Assembly (NCBI GenBank): GCA_964627665.1
Contig: CAZVKG010000001.1
Coordinates: 43,548-107,547 of the forward strand
DNA length: 64,000 bases
Direction of reading: 5' to 3'
From: UBA1351 sp964627665
Lineage (GTDB): Bacteria; Bacillota; Clostridia; Lachnospirales; Vallitaleaceae
Part shown: one piece after another, positions 42,668 to 52,029 of the stretch
How positions within the stretch are numbered: the stretch's first letter is position 1
How the letters are laid out: the number at the start of each line of letters is the position of its first letter
Program-made: the position numbers and the translations under genes
The notes under the pieces: model-generated
The model's database searches: none
What the model was told of the DNA's origin: nothing
The model's input: only the letters and a program-made list of their open reading frames with translations

Positions 42668-44890
42668 ATGAAGCAAAAGAAAATGTTACTTATTGCAAGC
42701 CTATCCTTGTGGATTATCACAATCCTTGTAGGATTAATCCAAATACCACTTAAATCGGTTTTGGAAACCGATACATTAGGCTATTCTTTTTACGAGAACT
42801 TACTTGTCTATCGTACACAGGAAGAGAATACCTCGTCTTTTTTTGACGCCTTATCTCAAGGCACCATTCCTTTTGAATATTATAAAGACACCGATTATGC
42901 CGGTTCTTTGACTAGCGACACCTTTTGGTTCATGATTAGTGGTGACGTCTACGATAACTTTGTCCACTCCGATAATGAATCCATTCATCTTGTAGAGATT
43001 GCAAAACCCCAGCTAGATCATATAGCTGTCTATCTACTAGATTATGACCAGCAGATTATTGACACCTATGTCGTAGGTCGTAACCATCCTTATTCACTGC
43101 GCCCTATAAATCACCGCAATTATGTTATACCTATCTATAATACTGAAACAATTGATTCGGTTATATTCCAAGTAAAGACCAATAGTTATCTCCAGTTTCC
43201 GGTTACTTTATGGCATGATAAGGACTGGTCTGATTTCTTGCATCAAGATTTATTCGGTAATGGCTTATTTTACGGGGCCATCTTTATTATGCTCATCTAT
43301 AATTTAATATTAGGTATATCCATCAAAGACAAGAACAATATATACTTCTCTTTGTTCATTCTATTCTTTGCTCTTATGCAAGGCACTTGGGATGGTTTCG
43401 GATTCCAATATCTCTGGCCGAATAATGGAAAATGGGATTTAATGGCTAACCCGGTCAGCATCAATCTTGTTAGCTTAAGCTTTATTGTTTTCTCTGCTAA
43501 TCTTTTGGCGCCTCCAAATACCAAACCATTAAAAAAGCGAATATATCAATTCGCTCTTTTAACTCACTTTCTAGCACTTATTTCCATTTTCTTTTTACCA
43601 AGTTCTTTGAATGTACATATCGCCATGTTAAATGCATCATTGACTTTACTTCTTTCCATTGTATTCTTAATTCAAAAGGGATTGAAAAGCAGAACTGAAA
43701 TGATTTACCTCTTGGCTTGGCAATTTTTCTTAGGGGCAAATGCATTAAACATATTGGCCGGAATTAAATTACTGCCATATACCATTATTACGGAGATTTC
43801 CCCCAAACTTGCTGTTATTGGACTTATTGCATTATTTAGTTTAGCCTTATCTGAAAAATTTAATACAGTTGAATATTTGCGGGGTATTGAAGTTGAAAAG
43901 CGCCGATTGCTAAAGCACTTACATGACATGCATAAAAAAATTTCATCAACACAGGATATCCACGTTATTTTTGAATATCTACTAAATATGTTTCATAGTA
44001 TTACCGAATTTGAAGAAGGTCTCGTCGTTCTCCTCGATCAAGATCTTCATACTTGTGACATCTATAGCAATAACAGTCAAAAAATCCACACCATAGAATT
44101 GACCCTGTCAGAATTCGATGAACTTAATACCCTCATTCTTAAAGAGGATGATATGCCTCTTCCTTTTGAAAATGGAATATTAAATACTTGCATTCAGTAT
44201 ATTAATCAAAAACCAACAAGCCTTTATCTAATTCCCCTTATTAGCTTAAATCAACCTATAGGTTTTGTTTTATTAACTTCAGCAACCACAGTCACCCTTG
44301 ATAACATCACACAAGAAACGATTGAAGACTTTGCTTCTCAGATTGCAATCACTTTATACAACACCAAATTATTTAACAAGGTTAATCTCCAGGCCCAATA
44401 TGACGCCTTAACCATTGCATATAATCGTCGTTATTTCTTTGAACTTGCTGAAGACATAAGCGCAACAAAGAACTCCCTTGAAACCATTTCTGTCATCATG
44501 ATTGACATTGATGATTTCAAGCAAGTCAACGATAGCTATGGACATATTATTGGTGATATTGTCCTTAAATCCATGGTTGAACGTATTATCGCCCTGTTAA
44601 ATAAGGATAGCTTCATCGGACGATATGGTGGCGAAGAATTTATTATTCTTCATCACAGCTTAGACCCTGAGGCTATTCATCGTTTGGCTCATGACATATT
44701 ATCCGCTTTTCGAAATGAACCTATATCCATTCATCAGGATGAAAAAACACTGGATCTTGACATTACCATCAGCATCGGACTAGCTTCTTCCAACAAGTCA
44801 ATATCCATTTATGAGTTAACCAATCGCGCAGATTCTCTTCTCTACGATGCAAAGAAAAATGGTAAAAATCAAGTCTGCTACAAATGTTAG
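42668..44890 (+). CDS. 7TMR-DISM receptor diguanylate cyclase (GGDEF)
   Basis: The 740-residue protein has an N-terminal span (8-28), then an extracellular beta-sandwich 7TMR-DISM-type domain (about 45-185). Seven transmembrane helices follow (about 195-395), then a GAF-like region (about 420-565) and a C-terminal GGDEF domain with active signature RYGGEEFIIL. The substrate region 'MIDIDDFKQVNDSYGHIIGD' is intact. It should make cyclic di-GMP in response to an extracellular ligand. No RxxD inhibitory site is evident just before the GGEEF. It lies directly downstream of the YiiX-like gene. The 172 bp after it contain no clear gene. Confidence 0.92.
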   Translation: MKQKKMLLIASLSLWIITILVGLIQIPLKSVLETDTLGYSFYENLLVYRTQEENTSSFFDALSQGTIPFEYYKDTDYAGSLTSDTFWFMISGDVYDNFVHSDNESIHLVEIAKPQLDHIAVYLLDYDQQIIDTYVVGRNHPYSLRPINHRNYVIPIYNTETIDSVIFQVKTNSYLQFPVTLWHDKDWSDFLHQDLFGNGLFYGAIFIMLIYNLILGISIKDKNNIYFSLFILFFALMQGTWDGFGFQYLWPNNGKWDLMANPVSINLVSLSFIVFSANLLAPPNTKPLKKRIYQFALLTHFLALISIFFLPSSLNVHIAMLNASLTLLLSIVFLIQKGLKSRTEMIYLLAWQFFLGANALNILAGIKLLPYTIITEISPKLAVIGLIALFSLALSEKFNTVEYLRGIEVEKRRLLKHLHDMHKKISSTQDIHVIFEYLLNMFHSITEFEEGLVVLLDQDLHTCDIYSNNSQKIHTIELTLSEFDELNTLILKEDDMPLPFENGILNTCIQYINQKPTSLYLIPLISLNQPIGFVLLTSATTVTLDNITQETIEDFASQIAITLYNTKLFNKVNLQAQYDALTIAYNRRYFFELAEDISATKNSLETISVIMIDIDDFKQVNDSYGHIIGDIVLKSMVERIIALLNKDSFIGRYGGEEFIILHHSLDPEAIHRLAHDILSAFRNEPISIHQDEKTLDLDITISIGLASSNKSISIYELTNRADSLLYDAKKNGKNQVCYKC

Positions 44891-45062
44891 TATCAAATTT
44901 TTTTGATGTCGTTTAGTAACTACATTGTTAGAAAAAGTGTAACCAATCAAATGAAAAATGATAGTACTGTACTTATCGGTGCAGTAAAACGAGAAATCGA
45001 AGATATCTCTATTCAGCTAAAATAAAGCATATCTGATTTCAATCAAGAATAGGTAAGAAAAA

Positions 45063-47477
45063 CTATGACTCCGGCTCCGGTTCAGGCAAGGCCTTAAGCA
45101 CAACCTCTATTGTTTCTCCGACATTGACCTCTCCACCACTCGGACTTTGATGATCTATAATATCATTATTACCATACCCTGATGGCAAATCAAGTTTAAT
45201 CTTAGCACCTTCACGATTAACTTCCTTTTGCCACTGTAATATTTTGCTGACAGGGTCTCCCTCAAAATCTTTAACCGGAACTTTACCTTGTGATACTTCA
45301 ATGCTTAATGTTCTCCCTATCGGAAGATAATCATTCCTATAGGTTTGATCAACAACGGTATCCTCTGCCGAGTTATGATATATTTTGTCTATATCAAAGC
45401 TTATTTTATTTTCAGCACACCATGCAATTGCATCATCGACATCTATGCCTGTCAAATCTTTGATAAATGTTCCACCGTCAAATCCGGAGATCTTAACATT
45501 AATTCGCTCGTCAAGGTCAATATACTCCTCACGAATGGATTGATAGATTATGGTTCCTTTCGGTTCTGTTGTATTATTTACTGTTTCAAATTTGACTGAG
45601 ATATCAGCACCCTTTGCATTAACTTCATTCACCCATGATAATAGGTCTAAACGTGATTCTCCCACAAAACTTTTTATTCCTAGTGGTCCTAAAGACACAC
45701 GAATCACAAGTTGCTCATCCTTTGGAATTTGTTTTTCTCTGTAGTTTTGTGAGATTATTTCTCCGACGTCTTCATCTTCATCGTAATATTCTTCGAATCG
45801 GTAACTCACATCATTTGCTTCGCACCATGCAATAATCTCAGTCTTATCCCATGATGTCATCTTGGGAACAATGACACCATCATCCGTTCCTGAAACCTCC
45901 ACATGAACAATCGCATCAAGTGAAATATAGTCTTCTTTGATAGATTGGTCAAGTATGGTTCCACGGGTTTTACTTGTATCAACAATGTGCTCATAGGTAA
46001 TAATCACGTTTCCGCCTTTTGAATTAATCGTCTTTTGCCATTCTAATAATTCCAAACGACTGCGTCCTTCATAGCTATTAATTGTTATTTTACCTAATGA
46101 ATGATAAACATACATCTGTTCATCCGCAGGAATAATTCCTTCAACAACGCTTTGACCAAACAATGTATCATATGGATATTGGTCACTATAACGTTCAATG
46201 AAGTTTAATGTCACCTTGTTTTCCATTGCCCACAGTTCGGCTTTAACTTTAGTCATCTCTGTCATATCAATGACTTGAACTCCTGAATTCTTGGCAACTT
46301 CCAAGATGACTGTGTCTTTTTGATCCACCATCGTCCCTTTTTTTATGCTCTGACTTAAAACGGTATCTTTTGTCTTTTCTATTGTCTCGACTTCTTTGAA
46401 TATGACTGTAATCTCCATCGACTGAGCTAAGACTTCAGCAGATTGGCGATCTAAGTTAATAAAGCTTGGAACACTAGCATTTCCTTTCGATACTTTCAAC
46501 GTCACTATAGCGTCACTTAATAAGGACGTTCCGGCTTCTAAATCTTGCGAAATAACCATTCCGGCATCTCTCGTACTATCAACTTCTCGAACAAAGATTT
46601 GTATTTTTTTAAGACCTGCTAGACTCGATGCTTCTGAGGATGATAACCCGACAAAATTTGGTAATTCAACAGCTTCGCCAAGAGAAATCACCACTTCTAA
46701 TACTTCTTTTCTAGGCATTTCTTCGCCGCCTTTAACGCTTTGACGAATAACTAGTCCGGCTTCTACATATTCACTTTCTTCTTCAATAAAATCGACTGTA
46801 ATTTTATTTTCCGTAGTCCATTTATCGACTTCATTCTTCGTGGAACGATAAAAATCTTTGATTTTGATGACATCGGATACTTCTTCAGGACCTCTTGATA
46901 CGGTTATACGCACACGATTTTTTCGTAAAAATTCGTCTTCTGAACCATCAATAATTTTATACTCAATAACAAAATCGGCTTCGATTTTATCACTATCTTC
47001 TCGTGTAATTGTCACTCCGGTTAAATGATTCTCCTCAATCCATTGTTGAATCTCAGGATAGGTCGCCTCTTTCAAATCAATCATTTGAATTTTTTCTTCC
47101 GGATCCGGGCCTTTAGAAAAAATCACTTCTAGTTCTTTTCCTTTTTGAATACGCTCTCCGGCAGGAACACTTTGTTCCAAAACATAGTCTTTTTCAATAT
47201 CTAGACTAAATTCTTGTTTGGCTATCAATGCAATATCATTTTTTTCCGTCCATTCACTCACTTGTCCCACATTCCATTCACTCATATCCGGGACTTCAAC
47301 ACCTCTAAACACCAAAAAATACAGGAGTAAAAAAACAATTCCTGCAATAATAATACCTCCAATAAGCATGGGTTTATAATTTTTTTTATTGGCAATGAAA
47401 ACTTCTTCACCGAAGCTCTCCGGCTTCGGTGAAGAAAATTCATCCAAAAAACTTTTTTTCTCAGGTTCTTTTGACAT
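45063..47477 (-). CDS. Kinase-less membrane protein with about eleven PASTA-type units
   Basis: The 804-residue protein has a cytoplasmic tail (1-34), one span (35-56) and an extracellular part made entirely of PASTA-like units of 65-70 residues. Unit starts read VPDMSEW, MIDLKEA, KIKDFYR, LPNFVGL, VPSFINL, VIDMTEM, INSYEGR, VPKMTSW, IKSFVGE, IKDLTGI and VKDFEGD, each ending in a (V/I)S.G-type strand. Units 7, 9 and 11 share an extra 'W(Q/V)(K/N)' helix variant. No kinase, transpeptidase or hydrolase domain is present. PASTA units bind muropeptides or lipid II. It is the last gene after an ABC exporter pair and overlaps the ATPase stop (TAATG), so it probably works with that exporter. Confidence 0.88.
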   Translation of the reverse strand: MSKEPEKKSFLDEFSSPKPESFGEEVFIANKKNYKPMLIGGIIIAGIVFLLLYFLVFRGVEVPDMSEWNVGQVSEWTEKNDIALIAKQEFSLDIEKDYVLEQSVPAGERIQKGKELEVIFSKGPDPEEKIQMIDLKEATYPEIQQWIEENHLTGVTITREDSDKIEADFVIEYKIIDGSEDEFLRKNRVRITVSRGPEEVSDVIKIKDFYRSTKNEVDKWTTENKITVDFIEEESEYVEAGLVIRQSVKGGEEMPRKEVLEVVISLGEAVELPNFVGLSSSEASSLAGLKKIQIFVREVDSTRDAGMVISQDLEAGTSLLSDAIVTLKVSKGNASVPSFINLDRQSAEVLAQSMEITVIFKEVETIEKTKDTVLSQSIKKGTMVDQKDTVILEVAKNSGVQVIDMTEMTKVKAELWAMENKVTLNFIERYSDQYPYDTLFGQSVVEGIIPADEQMYVYHSLGKITINSYEGRSRLELLEWQKTINSKGGNVIITYEHIVDTSKTRGTILDQSIKEDYISLDAIVHVEVSGTDDGVIVPKMTSWDKTEIIAWCEANDVSYRFEEYYDEDEDVGEIISQNYREKQIPKDEQLVIRVSLGPLGIKSFVGESRLDLLSWVNEVNAKGADISVKFETVNNTTEPKGTIIYQSIREEYIDLDERINVKISGFDGGTFIKDLTGIDVDDAIAWCAENKISFDIDKIYHNSAEDTVVDQTYRNDYLPIGRTLSIEVSQGKVPVKDFEGDPVSKILQWQKEVNREGAKIKLDLPSGYGNNDIIDHQSPSGGEVNVGETIEVVLKALPEPEPES

Positions 47478-48178
47478 TACTCGTTCCCTTTCATTTCTTC
47501 AAGTTTTCCTTCATTTAAACGTAAAGCAATATCTGAAGAAGCAGCAACATCATCGGAGTGGGTAACAAGAATAATTGTCTTACCATATTCTCTCGATAAT
47601 CGCTTGAATAATTCGATGACCTCATTTGACGTTGCTGTATCCAACGCTCCTGTCGGCTCATCACCAAACACTAAGGATACATCTTTAGCTAAGGCTCTTG
47701 CAATTGCAACTCTTTGTTGCTCACCACCGGATAGCTTGTTCACTCGACGATCCGCTTTAGATTGTACAATTCCAACGCTACTTAATATCTTATAGGATAA
47801 TTCCTTTTTATTTGGTGGAGCTTTTTTATCAGTAATATAAAAACTCGATTCTACATTTTCTACTCCGTTTAAATAATCAGTAAGATTGTATTTTTGAAAA
47901 ATAATCGCCATACAATTTCTTCGATATTTCGTGAACCCTATTTTTTGAATATTTTTACCTTCGTATTCTATTGTACCGGATTCCGGTTTATCCAATGCAC
48001 TTGCTAAAGCTAGTAATGTACTCTTTCCTGAACCTGATGGACCTAAAATCGTATAAAATTTTCCTTTTTCAAATGCATAGGATAAGCCACTAAGTATTAC
48101 GCGCTGTTTACCACCATCTATATAACTATAACTTACATTCTTAAATTCAAACTGTATTTCTTTTTCCATATCATTCAC
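47477..48178 (-). CDS. ABC transporter ATPase, MacB/LolD type
   Basis: The 233-residue ATPase has Walker A GPSGSGKSTL, Q loop FQKYNL, signature LSGGEQQRVAIARAL, Walker B LVFGDEPTGALD and H-switch VTHSDD. It belongs to the mechanotransmission (FtsE/LolD/MacB) group and pairs with the FtsX-type permease encoded 6 bp upstream. An internal ATG at 48169 is equally well spaced to the AAGGAGGG site. Confidence 0.92.
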   Translation of the reverse strand: MNDMEKEIQFEFKNVSYSYIDGGKQRVILSGLSYAFEKGKFYTILGPSGSGKSTLLALASALDKPESGTIEYEGKNIQKIGFTKYRRNCMAIIFQKYNLTDYLNGVENVESSFYITDKKAPPNKKELSYKILSSVGIVQSKADRRVNKLSGGEQQRVAIARALAKDVSLVFGDEPTGALDTATSNEVIELFKRLSREYGKTIILVTHSDDVAASSDIALRLNEGKLEEMKGNE

Positions 48179-48183
48179 CCTCC

Positions 48184-49578
48184 TTAGTCTTGTAATACTT
48201 GTCGCGGATTAAACATCATTATTATGGATAGCGGCACCAAACTTGCAAGAATCAATAAAACAATATTAATAAGAAATAAATTGTAAACAACGTCTTGATT
48301 AATAGACACATTAAAATCTTCTGCAATATTATTCATATTAACTTCACCAAACACACTCTCATCAGAGGTCTCGAAGTATGCACTGCCTTGTTCTTGTACT
48401 GTTTCTTTTTCAACTAATTGATTTTCCACAATCCAATCACTGACAAACGTACTTGAAACATTACTCACGACAATTGCAAAGACAAAAGCCACGAGGCCAA
48501 TACATAGTATTTCATAGACAAACTGTATAATAATGCGTAATTTTGATTCACCACAGGACAACAATAAGCCCACTTCGAATTTACGATCACGTACAAAAAT
48601 GCTGACAATGGCAATAATAATTATGATTCCGGCTCCAAACACAACCCAAATGAGTAATGAAGCGATTAAGGATATTAAGTCTAATGGTTTTGTTAATGTA
48701 TCAAATTGTGCGGTTGCCGCATCTAAATAGTTATATTCTGATGGTAGCTTACTTGCATTACGCTCTACAAATCCATCGACTTCAAGAGGATCGTCTAACA
48801 TAAAAATAATGCGACTGACCGTATCCATCGTTTCTGAGTTTTCCGAGTTCATGCTTTGCATCATACTATTAAATTCATAGGAGACAAACATTGTATTTCC
48901 CATATTCCCGGCTTTGTCCCCATCGTAAATTCCTAAAATCTCAAGTTCATAGGTATGTTCACCCCGATCTTTTAATTCCATGAAATCTCCAACTACCAGA
49001 TTATTACGTTCTGCGAGCTCCTTCGAAATCATAGCATATGGATATCCGGCCTCTACTTGAACTTCCGTCGGAAAGCCACCATCCACTAAAAAATACTTCC
49101 CTTCTGAAAACTCAATTGGTTCTGCTACATTACCCCCATTCAGTTGAAAGTAAACATCTTCTTTAACTTCATTACCATTTTCATCTGTGTAGGTATTATC
49201 AAAATACTCTTTTTTTCCATCCCGTTCCCAATAATCTGCCGTTTTCATCGTTGAACTCGTTAATGAACTAGAACTCGTATAATATGCTTGACTGACAGCA
49301 GAATCTTTTGCAATATCTTCTGCTACTGCTTTTGAGAGTTGTAACTTCGAATAATCTTCTTCCGCTAATTCTTCATTATATGCTTTCTGATAATCTGCCT
49401 TATACTCAACCGCCGCTCCTAGTTGCTTTCGTATATAAACTTTCGACTCGTCAATGCTGTTTTGAATAATGACGCCGGTAAACAGCAAGCTAAATACAAC
49501 AAATAAAATAGCAAAAATCATTAATACCTTTGCGGGTTTTCTAATCAAGCTTAAGAAACCATGATTTAAAATTCTCAC
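48184..49578 (-). CDS. MacB/FtsX-type ABC permease
   Basis: The 464-residue permease has a first span (about 17-38), a large extracellular MacB-like domain (about 40-290) and three C-terminal spans (about 305-330, 350-375, 425-450) with an unusual charged insertion (about 380-420) between the last two. This is the four-span layout of MacB/LolC proteins that move or sense substrates outside the membrane. It is the first gene of the ABC-PASTA operon, under a promoter nearly identical to that of the adjacent two-component system. Confidence 0.9.
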   Translation of the reverse strand: MRILNHGFLSLIRKPAKVLMIFAILFVVFSLLFTGVIIQNSIDESKVYIRKQLGAAVEYKADYQKAYNEELAEEDYSKLQLSKAVAEDIAKDSAVSQAYYTSSSSLTSSTMKTADYWERDGKKEYFDNTYTDENGNEVKEDVYFQLNGGNVAEPIEFSEGKYFLVDGGFPTEVQVEAGYPYAMISKELAERNNLVVGDFMELKDRGEHTYELEILGIYDGDKAGNMGNTMFVSYEFNSMMQSMNSENSETMDTVSRIIFMLDDPLEVDGFVERNASKLPSEYNYLDAATAQFDTLTKPLDLISLIASLLIWVVFGAGIIIIIAIVSIFVRDRKFEVGLLLSCGESKLRIIIQFVYEILCIGLVAFVFAIVVSNVSSTFVSDWIVENQLVEKETVQEQGSAYFETSDESVFGEVNMNNIAEDFNVSINQDVVYNLFLINIVLLILASLVPLSIIMMFNPRQVLQD

Positions 49579-49630
49579 ATCTATTACCTCTTCTCTTTCG
49601 ATTTAGTGTTTGTAAGGAACTTCCTTTTTA

Positions 49631-49706
49631 CAATGACAAGTATATCCTATGGATTATGTGAAAATCCCCACAGAACTGAACTAAAATCGTCACAAAAGTG
49701 TCACAA
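49631..49706 (-). promoter_or_regulatory. Promoter/operator of the ABC-PASTA operon with four 11-bp repeats
   Basis: Four head-to-tail 11-bp units occupy 49661-49704 (consensus GTGACNNTTTT; first unit GTGACACTTTT). They precede a -10 TATACT at 49639-49644. The arrangement is typical of OmpR/PhoB-family activator sites placed over the -35 region. The region matches the promoter at 51780-51854 over its full length with one extra base in the spacer. Confidence 0.82.
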
Positions 49707-49722
49707 ATCGAAGAAAATTTTG

Positions 49723-50985
49723 TTATCTATGGTTCAAAACCACCTTGAATTCCGCTCCTTGTACTTGATTATCTGCCGTAATCTTTCCATTATGGACTTC
49801 AATGATTTCTTTCGTTAATGCTAATCCTATTCCTGTATTCCCTTTTTCTCCTGTATAAAACCGCTCAAATATATGCGGAAGATCTTTTTCACTAATCCCA
49901 TCCCCATCATCTCTAATAACTATTTCCAAATATTTTTTGTATTCATTACATGTTATGTTTATTTGAGATTTTGCATAGCTTAAAGCATTTACAATTATAT
50001 TTGTAAATGCTTTTGCCAGCTGTTTTTCATCGCCATAAATAATTGGTGAAGTCTCGTCAAACTCTATTTTAATCTCTATCCCATTACCTCTTGCCATCAT
50101 TTCAATCGACCTCAAACAATCATATATCAATTCTTTTATCTCAATTGGATCATTTTTTGTTGTAATCTGCCCACTATCAATCTTTGAAATATATAGTAAT
50201 TCTTCCACTAAAGCAGACATTTTCTGGCTTTCATCAATAATAATTTGAGTAGCCATCATTTGATCTTTTATGACATTCGTTTGGATTCCTTCTGCATACC
50301 CCTGTATTGACATAATGGGGGTTTTTAGTTCATGAGAAACATTTTGAAAAAATTGCTTTAATTTTTCTTGTGAATTTTCGATTTGTTTTCCCAATCTAAT
50401 TCCTAGGCCTCCCGATAAAAGTATAAACGCCAAAAGCACCCCTAGAAAAACTTTATTCATTGATTTAGAAAGAAGATTAAGGGGCTTTACATTTGCAAAT
50501 AGAATCACAATATATTCATACGATTCATTATTCTCTAGAACTACATTATCCCCCTCATAACTCGCATCTTCAATTTCTAAAGGCGTCACGTAGTAACTAT
50601 CCTTTACATGTATTTGCGCCACATAAAAATCATCATTTTTAATCGATACTCGTCGTATTTCTTCATCTATTCCGGGATTTTCTTTAAAATATGCGATTAA
50701 TTCCTTATTGCTTTCGGATAAATAAAAATCAAACTCTTGCTCATAGTTTAGGTCTAAATATATTGCGTCCACTTGAATAGATTCAACGGAATCTACAGTA
50801 TACATATAATCATCCGTTTGTTCATGTATACTCCTATACAGTTCTATCTCATTACCGAGCGCCTTCACTGCTTCATTTTTAATATAGGTTTGCATCATTA
50901 AATTAAAAGCGACCATTACAATAACAGAAGAAAGCACTATACTTGAAATTGTAAAAATAAAAATCTTTCGTTTTGTATTTTTCAT
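49723..50985 (-). CDS. Two-component sensor histidine kinase (envelope)
   Basis: The 420-residue protein has two spans (about 9-30 and 178-198) enclosing an extracellular sensor domain of about 145 residues. It then shows HisKA with phosphorylated His in QNVSHELKTPIMS, and HATPase with N box ANAFTNIIVNALSY-like 'AKAFTNIIVNALSY', G1 RDDGDGIS, F box FERFY and G2 GNTGIGLALTKEI. Its gene follows the regulator gene by 8 bp. It probably senses an envelope signal connected with the PASTA/ABC proteins. Confidence 0.93.
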   Translation of the reverse strand: MKNTKRKIFIFTISSIVLSSVIVMVAFNLMMQTYIKNEAVKALGNEIELYRSIHEQTDDYMYTVDSVESIQVDAIYLDLNYEQEFDFYLSESNKELIAYFKENPGIDEEIRRVSIKNDDFYVAQIHVKDSYYVTPLEIEDASYEGDNVVLENNESYEYIVILFANVKPLNLLSKSMNKVFLGVLLAFILLSGGLGIRLGKQIENSQEKLKQFFQNVSHELKTPIMSIQGYAEGIQTNVIKDQMMATQIIIDESQKMSALVEELLYISKIDSGQITTKNDPIEIKELIYDCLRSIEMMARGNGIEIKIEFDETSPIIYGDEKQLAKAFTNIIVNALSYAKSQINITCNEYKKYLEIVIRDDGDGISEKDLPHIFERFYTGEKGNTGIGLALTKEIIEVHNGKITADNQVQGAEFKVVLNHR

Positions 50986-50993
50986 AGTGTAGA

Positions 50994-51695
50994 TTACTCC
51001 TTCCGAAGGATGAGTTTATATCCGAAGCCCCAAACTGTTTGTATCTGTACATTGCTACCTGACTCTAACATTTTTTTACGAATTCGTCGGACTGTTTCAT
51101 CGGTTACTCGCGTTTCAACTTCAGTATGAACCCCCCACACTTCAGAGAGTAGATCGTCTCTAGAAACAGCTTTTGTTGCATTTTCAATAAAATACGCTAA
51201 TAAATGAAGCTCAGTCATTGTAAGTTCAAGATTTTTATCATGACAGCAGATCATTTTCTTTTCATCGGAATAGGTAAGATCACCATATATACTATTATTT
51301 CCCTGTGGCTTCACTATAGATTCCCGTTCCATTTCAACTCTTCTTAGCAAGGCTTTCACACGCATCATTAAAACCGTTGGCCGAAATGGCTTTGTTAAAT
51401 AATCATCGCTCCCCATTGTAATTCCTCTAACATAATCCATTTCACTATCTTTCGCAGTTAATACTATTATTGGTACATTAGAGATTTCTCTTAATTGAGA
51501 ACATATAGTAATCCCATCTGTTCCCGGCATCATAATATCTAACACAACCAAATCACAGGCCTTTTCTAAAAACGCATCAAAAAGCAAATCTCCATTCATA
51601 AAAGCTTTCACTTCATATCCTGCATCTTCCAAAAATGATTTGATTAACTTATTAATATTTTCTTCATCTTCAGCTATATAAATTAACTTTTGCAT
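50994..51695 (-). CDS. OmpR/PhoB-family response regulator
   Basis: The 233-residue protein has a receiver domain (acidic pair AEDEEN, phospho-acceptor in LVVLDIMMPGTDG, Thr in VLTAKDS, Lys in YLTKPFRP) and a winged-helix Trans_reg_C domain ending 'VQTVWGFGYKL'. It is the partner of the kinase downstream. It probably binds the 11-bp repeats found in front of its own gene and in front of the ABC-PASTA operon. Confidence 0.95.
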   Translation of the reverse strand: MQKLIYIAEDEENINKLIKSFLEDAGYEVKAFMNGDLLFDAFLEKACDLVVLDIMMPGTDGITICSQLREISNVPIIVLTAKDSEMDYVRGITMGSDDYLTKPFRPTVLMMRVKALLRRVEMERESIVKPQGNNSIYGDLTYSDEKKMICCHDKNLELTMTELHLLAYFIENATKAVSRDDLLSEVWGVHTEVETRVTDETVRRIRKKMLESGSNVQIQTVWGFGYKLILRKE

Positions 51696-51779
51696 AGTTC
51701 TTTCTCCATTCTATCAAAACACAGGCCGGTCTTATCCCTTATTAGCCTGTATTTCTATAATTATATAGATTCTATCTTT

Positions 51780-51854
51780 CAAATACAAGTATATAGTATA
51801 GTTCACATAAACACTTCACAAAACTGAACTAAAAGTGTAAAAAAAGTGTCACAA
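51780..51854 (-). promoter_or_regulatory. Promoter/operator of the two-component operon, twin of 49631-49706
   Basis: Four 11-bp direct-repeat units span 51809-51852 (GTGACACTTTT, TTTACACTTTT, AGTTCAGTTTT, GTGAAGTGTTT), followed after 15 bp by -10 TATACT (51788-51793). Long identical stretches, including TTTTAGTTCAGTT and ATATACTTGT, are shared with 49631-49706. This implies autoregulation. A leader hairpin (ACAGGC...GCCTGT, 51721-51750) lies between the promoter and the start codon. Confidence 0.82.
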
Positions 51855-51892
51855 TTATTGTAACCGCTATACTATCAAAAGAGAAAAAAGCC

Positions 51893-51923
51893 GAAAAAAA
51901 AGGAATCTCTTTCGAGATTCCTT
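51893..51923 (-). terminator. Rho-independent terminator of the tRNA-Thr/sigH transcript
   Basis: The perfect 10-bp stem AAGGAATCTC/GAGATTCCTT with a GAAA tetraloop is followed on the minus strand by eight T residues. It lies immediately after the tRNA 3' end. Confidence 0.95.
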
Positions 51924-51924
51924 G

Positions 51925-51997
51925 AGCTCTTAACCGGATTCGAACCGGTGACCTCATCCTTACCATGGATGCGCGCTACCTACTGTGCCATAAGAGC
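51925..51997 (-). tRNA. tRNA-Thr (anticodon GGT)
   Basis: The 73-nt cloverleaf on the minus strand has acceptor stem GCTCTTA/TAAGAGC, anticodon stem CATCC/GGATG with loop ATGGTAA (anticodon GGT, reading ACC/ACT), and T arm ACCGG-TTCGAAT-CCGGT. CCA is not encoded. It follows sigH by about 30 bp and is ended by a perfect terminator. Confidence 0.97.
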
Positions 51998-52029
51998 TTA
52001 CTGCACACTGCCTTTTCTATTATACACAA

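Noticed and set aside
44951..45025. 24-residue ORF MKNDSTVLIGAVKREIEDIS... on the plus strand after the diguanylate cyclase gene
   Set aside because: It has no ribosome site and is very short. It could be a remnant of a gene tail, but nothing supports it as functional.
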